DNA of 64,000 nt from Chryseobacterium shigense (lineage in GTDB: Bacteria > Bacteroidota > Bacteroidia > Flavobacteriales > Weeksellaceae). The notes under the pieces are model-generated. The model ran no database searches, had not been told where the DNA came from, and was given only the letters and a program-made list of their open reading frames with translations. Every line of letters starts with the position of its first letter. Within the stretch, counting starts at the first letter, position 1. Position numbers and translations under genes: made by a program. Location of the stretch: the NCBI RefSeq assembly GCF_900156575.1, contig NZ_FTNY01000003.1, forward strand, positions 620,001-684,000, given 5' to 3'. Shown one piece after another: positions 60,915 through 64,000 of this stretch.

Positions 60915-61751
60915 TTAACTCTCTTTCGTGATCTCTTTTCCTTCTCTCCTGCTCCATTCACTCCATGAACCTACATAGAGATCAGGAGTCGGGAAGCCTG
61001 CATACTCCAATGCCAGAATCGTATGACATGCTGTAACACCAGATCCGCAATGAATGATGAGGTGCTGAGGTTGGTCTTTTAAAAGTTCTGTGTATTTTTC
61101 TTTTAAAACTTCAGGTTTCAGGAAGTTTCCATTCTCATCCAGGTTTTCAGAAAAAGGAATATTAATCGCTCCGGGAATATGTCCGGCTACCAGATCAATA
61201 GGTTCAGATTCACCTTTATATCGGTAGGCATCTCTTACATCAATAACTGTTGAAGAATCGTTTGATATCTCATTTTCAACATCTTCCAATTCTTTAACAG
61301 GAAGAAGCCAACCTTCTTTTTTAATGACAGAAGATTTTTCAAAGATTTCTTCACCGGATGAAAATTCTACGCCTTCTTTCTCAGCAGATTGAATTCCCCC
61401 ATCCAGAACCTGAACGTTTTCAAAGCCAAAAGATTTCAACATCCACCATGCTCTTGCCGCAGCATTGGCTCCGTTTTTATCATCATATACCAAAACATGC
61501 GCACCTTCTGAGATTCCAAGACCTGAAAGTGTTTCAGCAAATTTTTCAACAGCCGGAAGCGGATGCCTTCCTCCAAAAGCGGCATCTTCACCGATATCGG
61601 CCAAATCTTTATCAAGATCGATAAAACGGGCTCCTTTAATATGTTTCGTAAGATAGGTTGGATAGATGTCCTTCCCTGCTCTTGCATCAAGGATGATGAG
61701 GTTTTCTGACGGAAGGTTTTTTAATTCGGATGGTGAGATGATAGGTGACAT
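60915..61751 (-). CDS. sseA: 3-mercaptopyruvate sulfurtransferase (tandem rhodanese)
   Basis: 278 aa, two rhodanese domains. The N-terminal one is inactive; the C-terminal one has the catalytic Cys235 in HCGSGVTACHT. The CGSGVTA loop is that of 3-mercaptopyruvate sulfurtransferases rather than thiosulfate-specific rhodaneses (CRxGxT). It transfers sulfane sulfur from 3-mercaptopyruvate to acceptors such as cyanide or thioredoxin. Single gene, ATG at 61751. Confidence 0.9.
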   Translation of the reverse strand: MSPIISPSELKNLPSENLIILDARAGKDIYPTYLTKHIKGARFIDLDKDLADIGEDAAFGGRHPLPAVEKFAETLSGLGISEGAHVLVYDDKNGANAAARAWWMLKSFGFENVQVLDGGIQSAEKEGVEFSSGEEIFEKSSVIKKEGWLLPVKELEDVENEISNDSSTVIDVRDAYRYKGESEPIDLVAGHIPGAINIPFSENLDENGNFLKPEVLKEKYTELLKDQPQHLIIHCGSGVTACHTILALEYAGFPTPDLYVGSWSEWSRREGKEITKES

Positions 61752-61815
61752 TGTTGGTGATTTTGGGGTTACTTTTTAAGTTTTGGTTTAAGCCGAGCGG
61801 GTTTTTAATATAAGA

Positions 61816-61835
61816 GAGCGGGTTTAAACCCGCTC
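61816..61835. repeat. 20-bp perfect palindrome
   Basis: GAGCGGGTTT followed by its exact reverse complement; the half GAGCGGGTTT also occurs as a direct copy at about 61796. No T run follows on either strand, so this is a REP-like palindrome rather than a terminator. Confidence 0.55.
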
Positions 61836-61850
61836 CTATTTCATTATGTT

Positions 61851-61930
61851 CCCGCAGATTTCACGGATGATAAAGATTATTATAGTATCTAACTTCTTTA
61901 TTTTACCATATATTCTGTGAAATCTGAGGG
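61851..61930. repeat. Inverted repeat CCCGCAGATTTCACGG / CTGTGAAATCTGAGGG
   Basis: The two 16-bp ends (61851-61866 and 61915-61930) match in inverted orientation at 14 of 16 positions and enclose 48 AT-rich bases. It resembles a flavobacterial intergenic repeat element; it may also terminate transcription from the HMG-CoA lyase gene. Confidence 0.55.
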
Positions 61931-61950
61931 AATTTGCTATCTGTTCATTA

Positions 61951-62799
61951 TTAAAAATGAAAGATATCTTTTGCTCTGTTATAAGAACTTTCGAAGTTCA
62001 GTAAATTTAATTTATGATCTACTTTTTCTACGCTCATAAAATTGATGACCTGTTCTGTAGGCATATTTCCAACCAGATCATCTTTAGCCATTGGACAGCC
62101 ACCGATTCCTTTGATCGCACTGTCAAATCTTCTGCACCCTTTATCGTAAGCCGCTTTCAATTTTGAGTACGAATCTTCATAACGGTTGTGAAAATGTCCT
62201 CCGAAATTAATCTCAGGATATTTTGACGGAATTTTTTCGAATAAGAGAGCAATGGTTTCAGGAGTGGCAACGCCTGTGGTATCAGAAAGCAGAACATCTT
62301 TAATTCCAATCTCTGAAAATCTTTTGGCCCAGAAATCTACATCTTCCCACTTCCACATTTCTCCATAAGGGTTTCCGAATGCCATAGAAAAATAAATATT
62401 CAGCTGTTTTCCTTCACTTGTAGCCAGTTCAAGCATTCTAATGATCTCATCAAAAGCTTCTTCCTGGTTTTTGTTGGTATTCCTGTGCTGGAATGTTTCC
62501 GAAATAGAAAACGGAAAGCCTAGAATATCTACACTCTTATGTTTTAATGCTTTTTCAGCCCCTCTGTAATTTCCGATGATCGCAGAAACTTTGGTGTTGG
62601 ATAAAGAGGTATCGATGTTTTCAGCCACTTCATCAGAATCTGCCATCTGAGGAATTGCTTTCGGGGAAACAAAACTCAGACAGTCCAGTACATCAAAGCC
62701 AACCTCCATGAGGGAGTTGATGTAATCTATTTTTTTGCTGGTAGGGATAAATTCTCCCCAACCCTGCATGGCATCTCTAGGACATTCAGTAAGAAACAT
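61951..62799 (-). CDS. Hydroxymethylglutaryl-CoA lyase
   Basis: 282 aa, HMGL-like TIM barrel. Metal and substrate residues: LTECPRDAMQGW at the N-terminus (Arg/Asp), SDTTGVATPE, GGHFHNRYEDSY with the metal-binding His pair, and IKGIGGCPMAKDDLVGN with the catalytic-loop Cys. It cleaves HMG-CoA into acetyl-CoA and acetoacetate at the end of leucine degradation. A distant alternative would be another HMGL-like aldolase, but the Cys loop supports HMG-CoA lyase. Confidence 0.92.
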   Translation of the reverse strand: MFLTECPRDAMQGWGEFIPTSKKIDYINSLMEVGFDVLDCLSFVSPKAIPQMADSDEVAENIDTSLSNTKVSAIIGNYRGAEKALKHKSVDILGFPFSISETFQHRNTNKNQEEAFDEIIRMLELATSEGKQLNIYFSMAFGNPYGEMWKWEDVDFWAKRFSEIGIKDVLLSDTTGVATPETIALLFEKIPSKYPEINFGGHFHNRYEDSYSKLKAAYDKGCRRFDSAIKGIGGCPMAKDDLVGNMPTEQVINFMSVEKVDHKLNLLNFESSYNRAKDIFHF

Positions 62800-62992
62800 T
62801 TTTACTTTTTGATTTTCTCAAATATAATAAAACTAAACAAGTTTATCTACGGTACCTACAAATCTAACATTATTTTGATTTTCAAATATTTATATCCGAT
62901 TTAAAATTTCAATAACTGATATGAGACTCCTGATAAACCCGGCAAAACGTGAAATGCCCTATTTAAAACAAATTTGAATTCCTCAAAAATGG

Positions 62993-64000
62993 TTAGGTTA
63001 ATGATTTTACAATAGTAATCAAGCTCATTATAATCACCACCACTCCCACTACAGCAAACATTTTCTTTGCAGGAAGCCTCGAAGTAAACATCGCCGAAAA
63101 AGGAGCCGTAAAAACACCTCCCAGAAGAAGTCCCAGGACAATATTCCAATGATGGATTCCAATGGTGAAAATGAAGGTTAATGCACTCACAATCGTCAGT
63201 AAAAACTTAGCCATCGTGGAGCTTCCCACCACATAGCGGGGCGTCCTCCCTTCCTTAATCAATGTTCCGGTAACCAAAGGGCCCCAACCTCCGCCGGCAA
63301 AAGAATCAATAAATCCACCAACCAATCCCAATACTCTTAAATTAGTTCTTTTTTTCGGTCTGATTTTGCCTGATTTTTTGTCTTTTCTTTTAAAAGCATT
63401 TCTCAGAATATTAATTCCTAAGTACAAAGTGTAACAAGCAATGACAGGCTTTACAATATGGGCATACTTCTCACCGAAATGAGACAGCGCAAAGGCTCCG
63501 ATAAAAGCACCCACTGCCGCCACAGGAAATAAAACCCAGACTATTTTTTTGTTGACATTCCCTAGTTTATAATGACTGATACTCCCCGCAGCAGACGTAA
63601 ACGATTCTGCAGAATGAATACTGGCACTCACCACCGGAGGCGGAACGTTCAGAAGCAACAGAATCGTCGTACAGATCACTCCATATCCCATTCCCATAGA
63701 TCCGGCAACAATCTCTGCCAGAAAGCCGGCCAGCAGCATCCAGTAAAAAATATGCCCGTCTTTGCTTAGAAAATGCTGAATATCTCCGGACAGATTGAAC
63801 TGATAAATGATGAGTGCCAAAAGCCCAACAAGGATCAGAACACCTATGATTCCCAGATAAATATTAGCTCTCCGGCGTACTGTTTTAGTAATATTCATTA
63901 GTTTTTCCATCTCCAGTTTCACCTCATCATGCGGAATGTTTTTTTCATCCAGATAATGGGTCGTCAACCTGTTTAGTTCTTTTACTTTATAGGTAAAATC
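62993..64000 (-). CDS. TauE/SafE-family sulfite/anion exporter (start outside the window)
   Basis: At least 335 residues. The frame runs without a stop to base 64000: the last 11 codons read DFTYKVKELNR before the TTG at 63967, so the true start is probably beyond the edge. A cytoplasmic helical N-terminus is followed by about eight membrane helices with the duplicated TauE motifs: GFLAEIVAGSMGMGYGVI, cited as LAEIVAGSMGMGYGV, and LGLVGGFIDSFAGGGWGPL. It is expected to move sulfite or sulfonate-type anions across the inner membrane. Confidence 0.88.
   Translation of the reverse strand, partial: DFTYKVKELNRLTTHYLDEKNIPHDEVKLEMEKLMNITKTVRRRANIYLGIIGVLILVGLLALIIYQFNLSGDIQHFLSKDGHIFYWMLLAGFLAEIVAGSMGMGYGVICTTILLLLNVPPPVVSASIHSAESFTSAAGSISHYKLGNVNKKIVWVLFPVAAVGAFIGAFALSHFGEKYAHIVKPVIACYTLYLGINILRNAFKRKDKKSGKIRPKKRTNLRVLGLVGGFIDSFAGGGWGPLVTGTLIKEGRTPRYVVGSSTMAKFLLTIVSALTFIFTIGIHHWNIVLGLLLGGVFTAPFSAMFTSRLPAKKMFAVVGVVVIIMSLITIVKSLT

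Overview
The window is a stretch of a Flavobacteriia (Weeksellaceae, Chryseobacterium-like) chromosome. This rests on low GC, type IX secretion sorting tails (KLYPNP / LLYPNP), a SusC/SusD pair, GIGT-type surface proteins, Bacteroidetes promoters of the form TTG-N(17-22)-TAnnTTTG, start sites without Shine-Dalgarno sequences, and many DUF families typical of this group. No rRNA, tRNA or CRISPR array was seen. The frame of the last gene is open to the right edge.

Layout. 0.5-2.4 kb: two surface proteins, then a decayed pair of small genes. 3.3-13.4 kb, mostly minus strand: truncated haemoglobin, Ca2+/H+ antiporter, a secreted/lipoprotein operon, then hflX-DUF4919-NhaP-AlkD. 13.6-18 kb: a LytTR regulator with Glu at the phospho-acceptor position, a candidate LytTR direct-repeat site, and a three-gene surface-protein operon. 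18-26.3 kb: META lipoprotein, DPP7-type S46 peptidase, YifB/ComM, a T9SS cargo protein and an ECF sigma factor with a membrane/beta-barrel partner.

26.3-36.4 kb is the most unusual region: a minus-strand locus encoding a BspA-like LRR protein, an unrecognised 1389-aa protein, a complete minimal nucleotidyltransferase, a 787-aa polymorphic toxin and its putative immunity protein. Downstream lie two displaced toxin-end cassettes, each introduced by another copy of the toxin's pre-C-terminal linker; one carries a CdiA-type tRNase-like domain and a second putative immunity gene. None of the large proteins has a Sec signal, so export must be by another route, and no delivery apparatus lies in the window.

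36.7-50 kb: AraC regulator and DUF417 protein, PAP2 phosphatase, TonB-dependent beta-barrel, COG4705-like protein with a two-component system, a frameshifted small membrane gene, and an orphan SusC/SusD pair preceded by a Cys-rich mini-ORF. 50.2-55.4 kb: lipoprotein / 7TM protein / NarL-type two-component operon, then a metacaspase-trypsin pair in which both genes share a similar leader. 55.4-58.7 kb: a small AT-rich accessory island with a serine recombinase, short hypothetical genes and a DUF4238 gene bracketed by a 16-bp direct repeat. 58.8-64 kb: housekeeping genes (metallopeptidase-like protein, CsaA, 3'-5' exonuclease, SufT-like protein, mercaptopyruvate sulfurtransferase, HMG-CoA lyase, TauE/SafE permease).
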